From the IMG/VR virus record IMGVR_UViG_3300030677_000007, positions 1 through 55,535 of that record: a stretch of 55,535 bases of DNA. One strand, 5' to 3'. Of the stretch, positions 53,848 through 55,535 are shown piece by piece (the first letter of the stretch is position 1; every line of letters starts with the position of its first letter). The stretch comes from a virus. Under the pieces are notes generated by a model. It saw nothing but the letters and a program-made list of their open reading frames with translations. It was not told where the DNA came from and ran no database searches. The position numbers and the translations under genes are program-made.

Positions 53848-54690
53848 CTACGCAAGGTCCAGAGCGGAGCGCGCCCGGGCGATGAGGCGGTGTGCCTGAG
53901 CGCCGTAGAAGGCGGAGTCGTTCAGCGTGTCCCAGATCTTGGTGAACAGCTCAACGTCAGTGGCGTCGTCGAGCCACATCTCGGCGTTCCATGTCTCGGA
54001 GATCACGAGCCGGTCGTCGTAGATCCAGAAGCCATCACCGGGGGCGATCTTGAGGGGTGCCTCGAAGGGGATGATGCCGAGTGAGACAGTGTCCATTCCG
54101 AGTAGCCCGGTCAGCCGATCCAGCTGCCCAACCAGGACCTCCGGGCGGCAGATGAGCACGCGGAGCGCTCCCTCCCAGATCAGGACGTGGAACTGCCGTC
54201 CCGGTTCGTACAGGGCTTCTTGGCGTCTCATCCGGGCACTCACGGCCGGTTCGATGTCCCTTGGCGTGCCGCGTAGTTCCACGTATCGAGTGAGAACGGC
54301 GCGAGCGTACTCGGCTGTCTGGAAGATGCCAGGGATCACCCCGAACTCGGCGCCGCGCATCACCCGTGTCTGCGAAAGCTCGACGATTCCGGCTTCCTGC
54401 CGGGCCCGGTGACCACTCGCCAGCTGCCTACGCCAGGAGCGGTAGCGCGTCTCGAAGCCTCGCAGGCGCCCCTTCAGTTCAGCTGCCGACTCTGGGTTAC
54501 CCACACCACGTGCCCAGGCGTCGAGGTCCGCCAGGCTGGGAGTCTGCTTGCCGTTCTCCAGCTTGCTCACCTTCGAAGGCAGCCAGCCCAGGCTCCCCGC
54601 CAGCTGCCGCCCGGTCAGGCCGGCCTCGGTGCGCAGCTCGCGCAGCCGCGCACCGAGGGTCATTCGGGCCTGTTGGAAGTCTGTGCTCAC
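53848..54690 (-). CDS. Scr1-type HTH regulator (DUF5753 effector domain)
   Basis: 280 residues, GTG overlapping the DUF6879 stop (GTGA). Residues 10-70 are an XRE HTH (LGARLRELRTEAGLTGRQLAGSLGW, SKVSKLENGKQTPSLADLDAWARG). Residues 95-275 are the DUF5753 domain (IPGIFQTAEYARAVLTRYV, VSARMRRQEALY, VLIWEGALRVLICRPEVLVGQLDRL, ISETWNAEMWLDD). These regulators are often annotated as antitoxin-like and are abundant in Streptomyces, usually next to DUF397 or DUF6879 genes. Confidence 0.88.
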   Translation of the reverse strand: MSTDFQQARMTLGARLRELRTEAGLTGRQLAGSLGWLPSKVSKLENGKQTPSLADLDAWARGVGNPESAAELKGRLRGFETRYRSWRRQLASGHRARQEAGIVELSQTRVMRGAEFGVIPGIFQTAEYARAVLTRYVELRGTPRDIEPAVSARMRRQEALYEPGRQFHVLIWEGALRVLICRPEVLVGQLDRLTGLLGMDTVSLGIIPFEAPLKIAPGDGFWIYDDRLVISETWNAEMWLDDATDVELFTKIWDTLNDSAFYGAQAHRLIARARSALDLA

Positions 54691-55220
54691 TTCACAGACG
54701 GTACCTCCGCCAGGAAGTCCCGGGCTGGGATCGCGAAGTGCAGCGCGGCATCCCGGATCTGGCAGCCCCGCAGCACCTCGGCTGGCTTGTCACTCAGCGT
54801 CATTCCGAGGGAGCGGTCACCATCGAACTGGAAGACCCCGATGGTGCGGGAATCGAACAGCCAGAAGTCGAACTCTGGCAATCCGCAGCGAAGTGCTTCA
54901 GCGCGGAGCAGGTATCGGATGTCCTCACCTGCGTCGATGCTGTCGGTGACATCAGCGAGCAGGAACCTCTGGTAGTCGGTCAGTGGTTCGTCCGCAAGGC
55001 GCACCCGGCCCACGGTCTTCCCCTGCAAGGCGAGGTGCCGCATAAGCACCAGCCACGGTCGGCCTGGGTCGGACACGTCCTCGCCGCGTAGGAATGCCCG
55101 GAGCGCTTCGCTCTCGGCCGCGACGCCGTAGGCGCGCCGTGTCTCCCATCGCCATGCTGTGTGCTGGAATCCGTCGCGGAAGAACTCCGTGATGGCCGGG
55201 CCGCTGATGAGGTCGGCCAC
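54687..55220 (-). CDS. DUF6879 protein
   Basis: 177 residues, GTG with GGAG upstream. Pattern of the Streptomyces DUF6879 family: FRDGFQHTAWRWETRRAYGV, LRAFLRGEDVSDPGRPWL, RVRLADEPLTDYQRFLL, AGEDIRYLLRAEA, DFWLFDSRTIGVFQFDGD. It stands in the usual order DUF6879 then Scr1 regulator. Molecular function is unknown, with an antitoxin- or signalling-partner role suspected from gene pairing. Confidence 0.85.
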   Translation of the reverse strand: MADLISGPAITEFFRDGFQHTAWRWETRRAYGVAAESEALRAFLRGEDVSDPGRPWLVLMRHLALQGKTVGRVRLADEPLTDYQRFLLADVTDSIDAGEDIRYLLRAEALRCGLPEFDFWLFDSRTIGVFQFDGDRSLGMTLSDKPAEVLRGCQIRDAALHFAIPARDFLAEVPSVK

Positions 55221-55225
55221 GCCGC

Positions 55226-55432
55226 CTACTCCTTGGGCGCGAAGCGCACCAGCAGGGACTTCGGGATGACGACGAAGGTCTCCCCGGCACGCACGTCCTT
55301 GAGCTGCGCCAGCGCCTCGGGGTCGTCGAGGATGTCACCCTGGACAACCATCCGCTCGGTGTCGTCCTCGATCTCGTACAGGGTCGGGCAGTCGCCATCC
55401 TTGGACGTGGTGCCGACGAACTTGAGCCTCAT
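55226..55432 (-). CDS. Small first protein of the DUF6879/Scr1 operon
   Basis: 68 residues. The ATG at 55432 has AAAGGTG seven bases upstream and is preferred to a start 48 bases further out. A beta-rich start (MRLKFVGTTSKDGDCPTLYEIED) is followed by MVVQGDILDDPEALAQLKDVRAGETFVVIPKSLLVRF in parts. A gene like this usually precedes DUF6879. The first 40 bases of the window repeat its 5' end. Confidence 0.8.
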   Translation of the reverse strand: MRLKFVGTTSKDGDCPTLYEIEDDTERMVVQGDILDDPEALAQLKDVRAGETFVVIPKSLLVRFAPKE

Positions 55433-55535
55433 GGTGATCACCTTTCGCTCCTCCCGGCCGATTACCGGGCTGCTGCGCACGGTAGCGCCGGGGCGCCGAG
55501 ATACAGAAGACCGCCCCCCCCCGGCACATCGCCAG
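55393..55535. repeat. Terminal direct repeat, right copy
   Basis: Same 143 bases as the left end. Differences are C instead of G at 55519 and A instead of T at 55528, near the physical end of the sequence and inside the arm of the terminator hairpin seen whole at 118-154. This supports a circular template with an assembly cut at a hard-to-read hairpin. Confidence 0.85.

Noticed and set aside
53848-55432. Classical toxin-antitoxin system
   Set aside because: Scr1-type regulators are often labelled antitoxins, but DUF6879 shows no recognisable toxin active site, so a toxic function is not supported.

Overview
The window is an almost complete genome of a temperate, long-tailed (siphovirus-like) actinophage or prophage. 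The host is most likely Streptomyces or a close relative. The DNA is very GC-rich, third codon positions are mostly G or C, GTG and TTG starts are common, and many cargo families (DUF2637, DUF6879 with Scr1-type regulator, DUF6907, DUF6011 zinc ribbons, GntR/UTRA) are typical of streptomycetes and their mobile elements. The first 143 bases recur as the last 143 with two mismatches near the extreme end, so the molecule is best read as a circle, or circularly permuted DNA, of about 55.39 kb. The cut lies inside a terminator hairpin. All identifications come from reading the sequence; no database search was run.

Layout on the minus strand, read from high to low coordinates. At 47.4-36 kb lies a long early operon: a small HTH protein, an excisionase-like protein, a Sak4-like recombination ATPase, a DnaD-like initiator, a helicase-loader-like protein, a tandem LuxR-type regulator, an XRE regulator, a 417-residue coiled-coil protein and a lipoprotein. 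At 35.4-32.3 kb are small zinc-ribbon, HNH-like and membrane proteins. At 31.2-28.6 kb are five overlapping genes with a DUF2637 membrane protein at their head, next to a divergent HTH gene and a large palindrome. Then come a Met tRNA and an odd tRNA-like gene (28.0 kb), a probable Acb2/Tad1-type anti-CBASS protein (27.3 kb), the small and large terminase, portal, MuF-like protein, protease-scaffold and major capsid (26.5-18.6 kb), connectors with a strange basic repeat protein (18.3-16.5 kb), major tail protein, frameshifted tail chaperones, tape measure and tail-tip proteins (16.3-5.7 kb), the lysis genes (5.2-3.2 kb) and a tail fibre with a polysaccharide-deacetylase domain (3.1-0.2 kb).

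The lysogeny switch is at 47.4-49.6 kb. A candidate repressor gene, a small gene and a tyrosine integrase run on the plus strand and diverge from the early operon. Three 13-bp inverted repeats (AGACG-N3-CGTCT type) lie between them, one over a recognisable minus-strand promoter. A gene-free 490-bp stretch after the integrase holds two terminators, a weak candidate attachment region and a short gene remnant.

The 50.1-55.4 kb arm carries accessory genes: a 68-residue exported-looking peptide with a duplicated DSIWT motif, divergent from a large HTH regulator; a GntR regulator; a DUF6907/zinc-finger operon; and a Scr1/DUF6879 operon. The peptide-regulator pair is the best candidate for a novel, arbitrium-like communication system. 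The DUF2637 operon, two separate palindrome or iteron-like arrays and the NUMOD3-like structural-region protein are further unusual features.
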